Shown here in pieces: positions 51,791 to 61,018 of a stretch of 64,000 bases of DNA; positions within the stretch are counted from its first letter, which is position 1, and each line of letters begins with the position of its first letter. The position numbers and the translations under genes are program-made. Where the stretch lies: NCBI GenBank assembly GCA_011365055.1, contig RDOG01000009.1:1-64000 (forward strand). Direction: 5' to 3'. The notes beneath the pieces are model-generated. The model had not been told where the DNA came from. It saw only the letters and a program-made list of their open reading frames with translations, and ran no database searches. This DNA comes from Promethearchaeota archaeon. Its GTDB lineage: Archaea; Asgardarchaeota; Lokiarchaeia; Helarchaeales; RDOG01.

Positions 51791-52555
51791 TTGGAAGATA
51801 CATATAATCTAAAGAAACTAAAAGAAGATATTTACCAATTTGAATCTATTGGAAAAGGTTCCCATCTGTATTTAATCATGGGTGATAGAATTAATGTTTT
51901 AATAGATACTGGAAATTATGAAAAATTTAATGATTTTATAGCAATTTTAGTAACAGAACTAGGTCTAAATATCAAGGATATAAATTTAGTTATAAATACT
52001 CACGAACATTGGGACCACATCTCTGGGAATCATTACTTTAAATACAAAAGCATTGTTGCAGCACATCGCTTTGCAGCAACTAAAATTGAATTACAAGATG
52101 AATTTGTTATTAGAGCAAAGGAATGCGATTTTGATGTAAAAGACTTAAAAACTCAGATTTGGCTCGAAAATAACATTTTATTTGACCTTGGTGGGGATTG
52201 TCATTTAAAAATATTTCACACCCCTGGTCATACATCTGGTTCTATATCTATTTTTGATCCATATAGACATTTCATTTTCACAGGGGATACATTATTTGCC
52301 AATGGATATGTTTCTAACATATATGAATCAGGAAGCCTAGCTGATTTAATTAATAGCTTGCAAACAATAAATACATTAAGACTTGAAGCCTTATATCCTG
52401 GTCATGGTCCCATTTCTAAGGATCCCTATAGTGATATAAATGCTTCGATTTTAGGTGCTAAATTAAAATTAGATGAGTATATTAAGAGTATTGAGTGCAG
52501 TAATCCGCAAGGGAGACCAACTCCGTCAGTTTATGATAGAGAACAAGATAAATAG
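51791..52555 (+). CDS. metallo-beta-lactamase-fold hydrolase
   Basis: 254 residues from a TTG start preceded by GGCGAGG. Metal-binding motifs: THEHWDHISG (the HxHxDH motif), HTPGHTSGSI and FTGDTLFANG, with PGHGP near the end. The set is typical of glyoxalase-II-like hydrolases of the MBL fold. A substrate (thioester, lactone or RNA) cannot be decided; the length and the absence of a beta-CASP domain argue against an RNase. Its TAG stop overlaps the GGTGA ribosome-binding site of the Rab-like GTPase gene, so both are coupled. Confidence 0.9.
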   Translation: MEDTYNLKKLKEDIYQFESIGKGSHLYLIMGDRINVLIDTGNYEKFNDFIAILVTELGLNIKDINLVINTHEHWDHISGNHYFKYKSIVAAHRFAATKIELQDEFVIRAKECDFDVKDLKTQIWLENNILFDLGGDCHLKIFHTPGHTSGSISIFDPYRHFIFTGDTLFANGYVSNIYESGSLADLINSLQTINTLRLEALYPGHGPISKDPYSDINASILGAKLKLDEYIKSIECSNPQGRPTPSVYDREQDK

Positions 52556-52563
52556 GTGATTTT

Positions 52564-53076
52564 TTGAGTGATATAGTTTATACTTTAAAGTTAGTAATTA
52601 TGGGAGATGAAGGAGTAGGAAAGAGCTCCTTAATCGTAAGATTTGTTGAAAATAAGTTTAGTGCTGAATATATTTCCACAATCGGAGTAGATTTTTTAGT
52701 AAAAGAAACAAAACTCGAAAATAATAATAAAGCAAAGTTAGTAATTTGGGATATTGGGGGACAAGAGCAGTGGAAAGCAAAGTTAAATCTATATTTAAAG
52801 GGTGCAGATGGAGGAGTTGTGATTTGTGATCTAACCAGACCAGCTTCAGGAAAAAGTGTTACAAGTTGGGTTGAAGCACTAAAAAAACACGCTGGTGAAG
52901 TTCCTTATATTGTTGTCGGTAATAAAGTTGACTTAAAAAGAAAAATCTCAAAGAAAGATTTTAATGAAATAGAAAAAGGTCATTTACATTTCGAAAGTTC
53001 TGCTAAAACTGGAGAAGTTGTTGAGCAATTTTTCAAAGAAATTGCTAGTCAAATGATACAAAAGAAAAAGGGATAA
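52564..53076 (+). CDS. Rab/Ras-like small GTPase
   Basis: 170 residues, the size of a minimal Ras domain. P-loop GDEGVGKS (14-21), switch I STIGVDF with Thr39, G3 WDIGGQ (62-67, Gln67 in the catalytic Gln place), G4 NKVD (120-123) and G5 SSAK (145-148). STIGVDF is the Rab-type effector loop (Rab proteins have TIGVEF). No C-terminal cysteine for prenylation, so membrane binding must be indirect. It shares a transcript with the MBL-fold enzyme and converges on the gelsolin-like gene. Confidence 0.93.
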   Translation: MSDIVYTLKLVIMGDEGVGKSSLIVRFVENKFSAEYISTIGVDFLVKETKLENNNKAKLVIWDIGGQEQWKAKLNLYLKGADGGVVICDLTRPASGKSVTSWVEALKKHAGEVPYIVVGNKVDLKRKISKKDFNEIEKGHLHFESSAKTGEVVEQFFKEIASQMIQKKKG

Positions 53077-53118
53077 TTTTTTTGTTCTCTTTTAGTAAGT
53101 TTTGGAAAATCTTTTTTA

Positions 53119-53796
53119 TTATGGTTGAGTTAAGAACTTATATTTTTCCATTACTTCATTAGGGATCGGTTTTGAATTCGGTTGAAGATGTAATTGGAAA
53201 TTAATATAATTATAACTTATCGTTTCACCTGAAGAGGTCTCTAATTGAACCGAACCGTCTGTTTTTCTTGATACAAATGATTCTGGATATTTTTCTAATA
53301 AGCATATTAGCATTATTCCTACAAGAGAATCATTCCGAGGATCTCTATCTGAAGAAGATGGCATTTGCGAGGTTGTTTGAATGTTTGTTTGCCCTGCAGG
53401 TGTAGTTATTTCCATGATATAGTTACTTGAAGCGTAAGGAGCCATTTCTAGTGAATCTAATGTCATTAATAATTGTTCATAATTTTGAGCAACTTCTTGA
53501 TTATCTTGTGCTTTCATCGAATATTCATCAATAATTATGAGTTGCCTACAATTCAGTCCTAATTTCGTCCCTTCCAAATCATAACCTGTATTCATAATTT
53601 CTTCGGCTTTTACAGTTACTTGTTTTTTTGTATTACTTGTAACATTCATACCAATCCAAACCCAAATGATACCATGATAATCGCTAATTAATATAGTAGC
53701 GCGACGGGAATCTTGAAGATTTGTCTTTTTAAACCATAAATTCCTCAACATTCCCAGACCACCTGCTTCAATCATTGCCATTAAATTTTGGACCAT
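53119..53796 (-). CDS. gelsolin-like domain protein (probable)
   Basis: 225 residues. Residues 33-68 (ATILISDYHGIIWVWIGMNV, followed by KKQVTVKAEEIM) show the gelsolin-repeat pattern: a strand, then V-Y/W-V-W-x-G, then charged residues leading into a helix. A low-complexity central part (TNIQTTSQMPSSSDRDPRND) separates it from a second ordered region (YINFQLHLQPNSKPIPNEVM). Gelsolin-like proteins regulate actin in Asgard archaea. No actin gene lies here. The call rests on pattern alone; another alpha-beta fold is possible. Confidence 0.45.
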   Translation of the reverse strand: MVQNLMAMIEAGGLGMLRNLWFKKTNLQDSRRATILISDYHGIIWVWIGMNVTSNTKKQVTVKAEEIMNTGYDLEGTKLGLNCRQLIIIDEYSMKAQDNQEVAQNYEQLLMTLDSLEMAPYASSNYIMEITTPAGQTNIQTTSQMPSSSDRDPRNDSLVGIMLICLLEKYPESFVSRKTDGSVQLETSSGETISYNYINFQLHLQPNSKPIPNEVMEKYKFLTQP

Positions 53797-53976
53797 TCTA
53801 TTCCTTCCATTTTCCTTTTTTTTACAATCTATTAAATAAAAATGAAAATATTATAAAATTATTTTTACTAATAAATAGCATTTTAAAACTATAAAAAACT
53901 TAAAAATTTTTTAATATGAAAGAGGAATTTTATAATTAAGACAAATCCAGAATGTATTAACATATATTCCATTTAA

Positions 53977-54273
53977 GCGCGAAATATTCTGAAAAATATA
54001 TTCGTTTTATCTTTAATTATAGTAGTATTAATTTCCGGAATGTCTTTATATTTTGTAATCAATAATTATTTGCATATTATAATACCAGAAACAGATAAAA
54101 CTCTTCCGTCACAAGTACAAAACTTAATTTATTTAAGTAAATTGGATTAATATTAAATGGAATGGATCCATTGATTCCGATTTTTCATAAACAGAGATTA
54201 AAGTAAATGTTACTGTTATTTGTAAAACAAAATTAAATTATACAATCATTTCTATAAAACTCCTACATTTTTA
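53977..54273 (+). pseudogene. remnant of a membrane-anchored protein gene
   Basis: A frame without a start codon encodes NILKNIFVLSLIIVVLISGM, SLYFVINNYLHIIIPETDKT and more up to a stop at 54148-54150. It then continues in another frame (INIKWNGSIDSDFS, stop, TEIKVNVTVICKTKLNYTII) to about 54270. One membrane helix followed by an extracellular N-x-S/T-bearing part is the picture, broken by one frameshift and one stop. The 180 bases before it (53797-53976) show no feature. Confidence 0.5.
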
Positions 54274-54276
54274 AAT

Positions 54277-55296
54277 TCAAATTTCAAGTCTAATAATTTG
54301 ATTTTTTCGTAATTTTAATTCCTTTTTAATTTTCCTTTGTGCTCTAAAATGGTACAAAGGAAACAAAAAAATAACAGAAAAAAATGAAAATTTTATAATT
54401 TCATCTTTTAAAATTTGTATATATTCTTTTAAACTTCTCTTTTTTTTAGGTTTAATAGTCTTATTATTCTTTAAACTCTGATTCTTAAAATTTTTTTTCC
54501 CAAAAGCTCTAATTAGTACCTTTAATTCTCCAAAAATAAATGATAATTCATTAATTAAAAATAATATCCAATGCTTTAAAGTAATCGGAGGAAAATATTT
54601 AAAAAAACAATATAATCTAGCTGAATTTACGTTTTTAAATATATTATATCCACGAAAGTTATAAGGATTATAATAATGATTGATTATTACGCGAGGTTCA
54701 TGAATAATTTTTTTTTTTAAGAATTTACATTTTAAAGATATATCGACTTCTTCGTATCCTAAATTAAAATATTCATCATAACCTCCAGAAAGCTCAAAAA
54801 TTTTTCTTCTAATTGAAGTAACAGCACCTCCAAAAAATTCTGCTTTTGAAAAATCTTCAACTGATTTATATAAGCAATTTTTTATTAAAATTCCCCGTCC
54901 TTTTAGAGAGATCCCTTCAAATCCAATATTTTTTATTGAACATCCAATAATCCCAATATTTTCATCGGATTCGAACCGTTGAACTATAATATTGATCCAA
55001 TTTTCTGGTGGTTCACAATCATCATCAAGAAATAAAAGATAATCACCTTTTGATTTATCAACTAAGAATTGACGATTTTTTGCTAAATTATATCCTTCTT
55101 TGTAATAATAATTTATTTCTTTAATTTGGGACAAGTACTCCTTAGTACCATCAATTGAACCATTATCTAGAATTATTACTTCAAAATTAGGATAAGATTG
55201 ATTTAAAATTGATTTTAAATTTCTTTTAAATAAGCGTATTCTATTTTTTGTCATAATTAAAACTGAAACTAAAGGAAAATCCACTGATTTTTTCAT
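54277..55296 (-). CDS. GT2-family glycosyltransferase
   Basis: 339 residues. The GT-A catalytic domain shows PLVSVLIMTKNRIRLFKRNL, an IILDNGSIDGTKEYL block, and the DDD-type motif LLFLDDDCEPPENW, with later GYDEYFNLGYEEVDISLKCK. The C-terminal region has hydrophobic stretches (LKHWILFLINELSFIFGELK and IIKFSFFSVIFLFPLYHF), possibly membrane-associated. This rhamnosyl- or galactosyl-transferase-like group builds surface polysaccharides. Only intact gene of the decaying stretch at 54-57 kb. Confidence 0.9.
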   Translation of the reverse strand: MKKSVDFPLVSVLIMTKNRIRLFKRNLKSILNQSYPNFEVIILDNGSIDGTKEYLSQIKEINYYYKEGYNLAKNRQFLVDKSKGDYLLFLDDDCEPPENWINIIVQRFESDENIGIIGCSIKNIGFEGISLKGRGILIKNCLYKSVEDFSKAEFFGGAVTSIRRKIFELSGGYDEYFNLGYEEVDISLKCKFLKKKIIHEPRVIINHYYNPYNFRGYNIFKNVNSARLYCFFKYFPPITLKHWILFLINELSFIFGELKVLIRAFGKKNFKNQSLKNNKTIKPKKKRSLKEYIQILKDEIIKFSFFSVIFLFPLYHFRAQRKIKKELKLRKNQIIRLEI

Positions 55297-55349
55297 ATAA
55301 TTTCCTATACTATATTAAATTTATTAATTTTATTTGACATTGCATAGAT

Positions 55350-56035
55350 CCTAAATTTTTTCTTTTTCACTACAAATAGCAATAATTTTATGGCTTAAGA
55401 AATTTTTTTTGCCAAGTTTATAAAAAATACCACAAGTAGGAAGGAAAATAACCTTATTAAAAAATTTTTTTAGTAAATTATTTAATTTCTCAAAATTATA
55501 TTTACAAATATGAGTGAGATCATCCTTTAATTTCTGGATTTTTTGATTTTTTATTCCATAAATAATGTCATATATTCTTTTTATTGGATAATTTGGTATT
55601 TGAAGAATTAGAATACTTTTTTTTTTTTAAATTCTATTAAATTCAGTAAAATAAAAGTGAATATCTTTACAAGGGATAAGTTCTATTACTTGATCAAAAT
55701 TTATTAAATTAAAGAAATTATCATAAAAAGGAAGTCTTTTTTTTTCTTTGATTTGGAAAATATTGGTCCATCCTTTTTTTTGGGCTCGTTAAATCCTTTT
55801 TTTTGAAATTTCTACACCGTATATGTTATTAATTTTGAAATTTTTTTGATAAAAATCGTAGTATTTACTATCTCTACACCCCTAATCTAGTAAAATTATA
55901 TCATTTAAATTTCTTTTTTAATATAAAATAAAGATTTATTAAAAATTTTCTTCCGTTCGTTCGAAATATTGCCATCCATTAATTTTTCAACAGCATATTT
56001 TTCAAAATCTTGGTGTGGCAATTTAAATCCTCTTT
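55350..56035 (-). pseudogene. decayed SAM-dependent methyltransferase gene
   Basis: Minus-strand frames can be joined into a recognisable class I methyltransferase: LPHQDFEKYAVEKLMDGNIS, then LLD-stop-GCRDSKYYDFYQ (motif I broken by TAG at 55882-55884), INNIYGVEISKKR (motif II), later PFYDNFFNLINFDQVIELIP (motif IV-like). At least three frame changes and several stops break it, and a shifted frame then runs on to about 55350. No open frame longer than about 40 codons remains. The original product was probably a Methyltransf_11-type enzyme of a glycan cluster. Confidence 0.7.
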
Positions 56036-56163
56036 GATTTTGTCTAATTTAATTTTTTATTAATTTTATTATTTTTATATCTTCTTTTTAAAGTTTGAAA
56101 ATAAAAGAATATTTGAACTGATAGGTATGAATTAAGCATTTTTTTTTAATTAAGATTTCCACT

Positions 56164-56931
56164 TTAAATTAATTTCCTGAGATAATGACGATAATATGTT
56201 TGTCTTATCGAAAAATTTTCAATATATCTTATATTTGACTTAAAATCTGTTGAAAATTTATTAATAAAATGAATTTTCGATCGTCTATGAAATAATATTT
56301 TTGGAATGAAATGGAATGGTTCTATAATTTCGGTTTTAAATACGAGTAAATTATCATCAAAATACTCGTCCCTTGAATGATTTGGGAAACCTCCAATTCT
56401 CTTTAGGATCGATATGCTAAAAATACCATAAAAGTACTTTGTATGATTGCTAGAAATTGAATTTTTTATTCTTATATAAATATTATTCTCCTCGCACACA
56501 ACATACAAATCTTTATTATCGGATTTTTGTTTTTTAAGAGGAGTTTTTTCTGAAATAAAGTCAAAATCACAAAAAAAAAGGATCGTATTATTCATTTTTT
56601 CTAAAATGTTGATCAATTCGGTAATGAATTCGGGTTCTAAAAGATCATCGCATGCAGGCCACATAAAATAAGGAGTTCTTGCCATGTTCAAGACTTTTTT
56701 AAAGTTATTAGTGGCCCAATATCTACTTGATTTCTGTAATATTTTATTCTAGGATCTTTTTTTTTGATATTCTCTACAAATACTTTCCGTATCATCAGTC
56801 GAAGCGTTATCTGGTATTATTAAATTGAAATTTTTATAGGTTTGATTTAACAGAGAATCTTATGCAACTGTTAAATATTTTCCGCCATTATAAGTTGGCA
56901 TTCCAATAGTTAATTCTATATTTTCTTTCAA
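56164..56931 (-). pseudogene. broken GT2-family glycosyltransferase gene
   Basis: Upstream frames read ELTIGMPTYNGGKYLTVA, then a stop (TAA at 56860-56862), DSLLNQTYKNFNLIIPDNAS and TDDTESICREYQKK, then a frameshift at a run of nine A (56757-56765), and a second shift before RYWATNNFKKVLNMARTPYF. From there 175 codons are open to 56164 (MWPACDDLLEPEFITEL, GGFPNHSRDEYFDDNLLVFK). The joined sequence is an ordinary GT2 enzyme with its DDD-type region, but it is interrupted at three places, and no intact start remains. Confidence 0.8.
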
Positions 56932-57104
56932 ACTGATAACTTCGATTTGATTGATTTATTTTTTAAATCCTATTAAATTCAAATTACCTTAATTCTAAAA
57001 ATATCAGATATTTTACAATCTTAAAATTTAATTGCGAAAATTTTTAATTACATTACTTATATAGGAATACGCTTAATATTAATGTCGGTAGACAAAATCC
57101 ATTC

Positions 57105-57130
57105 AAATCTGATTATTTTAACTCAGATTT
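57105..57130. promoter_or_regulatory. perfect inverted repeat upstream of PEP synthase
   Basis: Half sites AAATCTGA and TCAGATTT, 10 bases apart, about 107 bases before the start of the PEP synthase gene. Candidate operator; no independent evidence for the regulator. Confidence 0.35.
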
Positions 57131-57220
57131 AGAAATTTTTTTAAAAAAAAAGCAACACAATGAACGAAAATTACATGTTTATCAAATTTAATAATTAGGA
57201 TTTTACAATCTTGAGAGAAT

Positions 57221-57225
57221 GGAGG
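57221..57225 (+). promoter_or_regulatory. ribosome-binding site GGAGG deciding the PEP synthase start
   Basis: Perfect GGAGG, 11 bases before ATG 57237; the earlier ATG at 57219 overlaps the site itself and has no signal of its own. Confidence 0.6.
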
Positions 57226-57236
57226 ATTCGTTTACG

Positions 57237-59864
57237 ATGGTGGATAAAAAAGATAAATTCATTTTGTGGTTTGATGAATGTAGCATTGAAGATGTACCTC
57301 TAGTAGGAGGAAAGAATGCTTCATTGGGAGAAATGATTCAAAAAACGGGTGTACCTATCCCATACGGTTTTGCGCTAACTAGTTATGCGTATCGCCATTT
57401 TATTAGAGAAAATAAATTAGAAAACTTCATCAGAGAAACGTTAAAGGATCTTAAAAGTGGTGATACAATTGCTCTGGAAGAAAAGGGTCTTAAAATTCGT
57501 GATTCAATTGAAATGGCTGATTTCCCAAAGGATTTAAATGATGCCATTATCGATGCATATAAAAAACTTGGAGAAAAAGCAGAAGTGGCAATACCTGACT
57601 GTGCAGTTCGAAGTTCAGCCACTGCAGAGGATCTTCCTGATGCAAGTTTTGCAGGACAGCAAGACACTTACCTACATATTAGGGGAGAAGATGCCATTTT
57701 ACGTGCTGCAAAACGATGCATGGCTTCATTATTCACTAATAGGGCAATAAATTATAGGATTGATAAGGGATTTGATCATTTTGAAGTTGCTCTTAGTGTA
57801 GGCGTTCAGATCATGGCTAGAAGTGATATTGGTGCCTCTGGTGTCATTTTTTCTATTGATCCTGAAACAGGATTCGATAAAGTCGTTTATATAACGGCTG
57901 CATATGGTCTTGGAGAAATGGTAGTGCAGGGAAAAATCAATCCTGATCAATATTATGTTTTTAAACCAACCTTAGGAATTATCAGTAAAAATGCTGGTTA
58001 CAAAGATGAGAAATTAGTTTATGATGAGGTTGTTGGGGTAAAAGAAGTACCAGTTCCTGAAGATGACAGATATAAATTAGTATTAAATGATCAACAAATC
58101 AAAGAATTAGCAAAATATACAATAGAAATTGAAAAACATTACGGAAGAAAGATGGATATTGAATGGGCTTATGATGGAGAACAGAAAAAACTCTTTATTG
58201 TTCAAGCAAGACCAGAAACAGTCCATTCTATTGCAGAAAAAAATATTTTAGAATTTTATAAGCTTCAGGTAACCGAAGAAGAAAAGAAAGAAAAATTACT
58301 CTTAACTGGAGAAGCAGTTGGTAGAAAGATTGGTCAAGGAGTTGCTAATGTAATAGGAGATATTAGGGAGATTCACACGTTTAAAGAAGGAGAAATTTTA
58401 GTTACAGGAATGACAGATCCAGATTGGGAACCAATAATGAAAAAAGCTAGAGCAATAATAACCGATAAAGGAGGAAGAACATGTCATGCAGCAATTATTT
58501 CGAGAGAACTTGGAATACCTTGCGTAATTGGAACTGGAAATGCAACAGGATTTATAAAAGATGGTCAAAAAGTTACTGTTGATGGTAGCGAAGGGATGGG
58601 AAGAATTTTCAATGGATTACTTCCTTATGAAATTGAAAAAATTGATGTTTCAGAAGTTCCTAAAACTAAAACGAAGATATTTATGAACGTTGGAATACCG
58701 GAACAAGCCTTTGACCAAGCCAAATTACCTGCAGATGGAGTCGGTTTAGCGAGATTAGAATTCATAATTAATTCACATATTCAGATTCACCCACTTGCAT
58801 TAATACATATTAACGATTTAAAGGATTATCTACGATTTAGACAGTATGAATCTGAATTACTCAATATAATGATAAAAATTGATTCTGTTGATGTTGTATT
58901 CTTAAAAGAAGAAATTGATGCAAAAATTGATAAGATAGTAAAAATAAGAGAAACAATTGAAAAAATTAGTGAAATGACACCAGGATATGAAGATAAGGCA
59001 CAATTCTTTATATCAAAATTAGCCGAAGGTTTAGCTCGGATAGCTGCTGCTTTTTATCCAGGTGATGTTATCGTCAGACTCAGTGATTTTAAAACAAATG
59101 AATATGCTAATTTGATTGGTGGTTTTCTATACGAACCTGATGAAAGTAATCCGATGATTGGATTGAGAGGAAGCTCGAGATATTATGCAGATTGGTTTTT
59201 ACCTGCATTTAGATTAGAATGTCATGCATTAAAACACGTACGAGATGATATGGGTCTTACGAATGTAAAAATAATGGTACCGTTTTGTAGAACTCCAGAG
59301 GAAGGAAAACGTATTATAGAAATAATGCGAGAAGAGGGATTAGAACAAGGAAAAAATGGATTAGAAATTTACGTTATGGCCGAGATTCCCTCTAATATAA
59401 TCTTAGTTGATGAATTTGCGGAAATTTTTGATGGTTTTAGCATCGGAAGTAACGATTTAACTCAATTAACACTGGGTCTAGATAGAGATTCAGAACAATT
59501 ACTACCATTATTTGATGAAAGAAATAAAGCAGTCACAAATAGTATAAAAAAATTAATAGAGGGTGCAAAGAAGAAAGGAAGAAAAACAGGTATCTGTGGT
59601 CAAAGTCCATCCGATTATCCTAGCATAGCGGCATTTCTTGTAAAGAATGGAATTGAAAGCATTTCACTAAATCCTGATACTATAATAGCTACTCGAGCAT
59701 TTGTTAAAGTAGTTGAATGGGCTTTAGAAAATAATAAAGAATATGATAAACTATTACTTGCAGATTTGGTTAAAATTCCTGGCATTAATGAGGGTTTGGC
59801 TAAAACAGTTTTAGCGATGATAGAAAAAGAACAAAAAATTAACGGGCAAAAAGCCCCACTTTAA
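57237..59864 (+). CDS. ppsA: phosphoenolpyruvate synthase
   Basis: Converts pyruvate and ATP to phosphoenolpyruvate, AMP and phosphate, the first step of gluconeogenesis; in archaea it may also run toward pyruvate. 875 residues from ATG 57237. The ATP-grasp domain (LVGGKNASLGEM; VRSSATAEDLPDASFAGQQD) is followed by the swivelling domain with the phospho-histidine GGRTCHAAIISRELG, and the C-terminal TIM-barrel part with GLRGSSRYY, FSIGSNDLTQLTLGLDRD and the GICGQSPSDYP catalytic Cys region. A short C-terminal tail resembles a helix-hairpin-helix (KIPGINEGLAKTVLAMI). Confidence 0.96.
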   Translation: MVDKKDKFILWFDECSIEDVPLVGGKNASLGEMIQKTGVPIPYGFALTSYAYRHFIRENKLENFIRETLKDLKSGDTIALEEKGLKIRDSIEMADFPKDLNDAIIDAYKKLGEKAEVAIPDCAVRSSATAEDLPDASFAGQQDTYLHIRGEDAILRAAKRCMASLFTNRAINYRIDKGFDHFEVALSVGVQIMARSDIGASGVIFSIDPETGFDKVVYITAAYGLGEMVVQGKINPDQYYVFKPTLGIISKNAGYKDEKLVYDEVVGVKEVPVPEDDRYKLVLNDQQIKELAKYTIEIEKHYGRKMDIEWAYDGEQKKLFIVQARPETVHSIAEKNILEFYKLQVTEEEKKEKLLLTGEAVGRKIGQGVANVIGDIREIHTFKEGEILVTGMTDPDWEPIMKKARAIITDKGGRTCHAAIISRELGIPCVIGTGNATGFIKDGQKVTVDGSEGMGRIFNGLLPYEIEKIDVSEVPKTKTKIFMNVGIPEQAFDQAKLPADGVGLARLEFIINSHIQIHPLALIHINDLKDYLRFRQYESELLNIMIKIDSVDVVFLKEEIDAKIDKIVKIRETIEKISEMTPGYEDKAQFFISKLAEGLARIAAAFYPGDVIVRLSDFKTNEYANLIGGFLYEPDESNPMIGLRGSSRYYADWFLPAFRLECHALKHVRDDMGLTNVKIMVPFCRTPEEGKRIIEIMREEGLEQGKNGLEIYVMAEIPSNIILVDEFAEIFDGFSIGSNDLTQLTLGLDRDSEQLLPLFDERNKAVTNSIKKLIEGAKKKGRKTGICGQSPSDYPSIAAFLVKNGIESISLNPDTIIATRAFVKVVEWALENNKEYDKLLLADLVKIPGINEGLAKTVLAMIEKEQKINGQKAPL

Positions 59865-59870
59865 TTTATT

Positions 59871-60257
59871 TTATATTTCATGCCCTGATAAGTGCATAAT
59901 AACATTATTGATTGTTTTTCTCCATGTAATTATTGGCTCAATTACTTTTGCTGTCAAAGCATCATTAAAAGTAGCTTTTTGGGGGAGTTTTGTTAATTTA
60001 TTTAATAGAATGTTTGTTTGTAATAAAATTGGCATTAAATCTTTTACTTTTTCTTTATTAGGCAAACCAATAAACTGTATTAAACGTTCTCGAGCATCAG
60101 CAATAGCGAAATATACATCTCGAATTGTAAGTTGGAGATGAATCTTATTAATAGCCTTGTCCAAAGGAATTAGGATTCTTTGAGCTAATTTAATATATTC
60201 TTCGTCATCAGCTTCAACTTTTACTATTTCGTTATTGTTTTCGTTGTTCGGTTCCAT
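59871..60257 (-). CDS. hypothetical helical protein
   Basis: 128 residues, soluble, all-helical, not recognised. Acidic N terminus (EPNNENNNEIVKVEADDEEY) and regular helices such as LDKAINKIHLQLTIRDVYFA, DARERLIQFIGL and MPILLQTNILLNKLTKLPQK. The four-helix pattern could be a bundle or scaffold. It converges on PEP synthase with a 6-base gap. The gene is followed upstream by the divergent L10e gene, and composition matches neighbouring genes. Confidence 0.6.
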   Translation of the reverse strand: MEPNNENNNEIVKVEADDEEYIKLAQRILIPLDKAINKIHLQLTIRDVYFAIADARERLIQFIGLPNKEKVKDLMPILLQTNILLNKLTKLPQKATFNDALTAKVIEPIITWRKTINNVIMHLSGHEI

Positions 60258-60453
60258 TTTTTTTTACACCGTATCATTCGAAATTATAAGGCAGTTTCTA
60301 TTTCGCTAGATTTCTCCTTTAAATTATAATAATGAAAACTTTAAAAAAATACCTTTATATCAGTATTATCGAATTTCTTTAACATAATTAAAGATTTTTA
60401 ATTTTATAAATTATGATTAAGATACTTATCATTGAATTCGTGTGGTAAAATAA

Positions 60454-61008
60454 ATGGCGAAAATTAAATGGAAATCTTGGAGAGACATAAAAGGCAAAGC
60501 TTGGGTTCTTAGATGGAAGAAAACAGGCAAGGGTAGAAGATACTACATTAAACATGCTCCTGATGCTAAAATAAGGATGTTTACTATTGGTAAAGAAAAA
60601 CCCACTCATTATTGGAAAGCTACTTTAGTTTCGAAAGAAGCAGCTCAAGTCAGTCATTTGACACTAGAAGCAACGCGTATTTCTTGTAATCGATATTTAA
60701 GGGCAAAACTTGGAAGAGATAATTACCTAATGAGAATTCTTCCATATCCTCATCATATAGTACGACAACATAAATTAATGGCGTTTGCAGGAGCAGACAG
60801 GTTACAGTCAGGGATGAGACATGCCTTTGGTAAACCTTTTGGTCGAGCTGCACGTATCAAAACTGACCAGCAATTGCTTTATGTAAAGGTATCAAAAAAT
60901 GATTTAGATATTGCAAAACAAGCATTAAGAAGAGCAAAGATGAAATGGCCCATGCCATCTAAGATTGTAATTGAAAAAATAAATGCAGACGAAAAAGAAA
61001 TAAAATAA
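60454..61008 (+). CDS. rpl10e: 50S ribosomal protein L10e (uL16)
   Basis: Large-subunit protein near the P and A sites. 184 residues with the C-terminal family core: SKEAAQVSHLTLEATRISCN, KLGRDNYLMRILPYPHHIVR and ARIKTDQQLLYVKVSKNDLD, plus GADRLQSGMRHAFGKP, the QM/L10e signature. Monocistronic with its own leader of about 200 bases. Confidence 0.96.
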   Translation: MAKIKWKSWRDIKGKAWVLRWKKTGKGRRYYIKHAPDAKIRMFTIGKEKPTHYWKATLVSKEAAQVSHLTLEATRISCNRYLRAKLGRDNYLMRILPYPHHIVRQHKLMAFAGADRLQSGMRHAFGKPFGRAARIKTDQQLLYVKVSKNDLDIAKQALRRAKMKWPMPSKIVIEKINADEKEIK

Positions 61009-61018
61009 AAAAATAAAT

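Larger units (their letters stand above)
56932..57236. other. AT-rich leader region of PEP synthase with inverted repeat
   Basis: 305 bases with no gene. AAATCTGA at 57105-57112 and TCAGATTT at 57123-57130 form a perfect 8-base inverted repeat with a 10-base spacer. It could be an operator for a dimeric regulator or a short RNA hairpin. TATA-like A/T runs are near 57000-57060 but not distinct. Confidence 0.5.
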
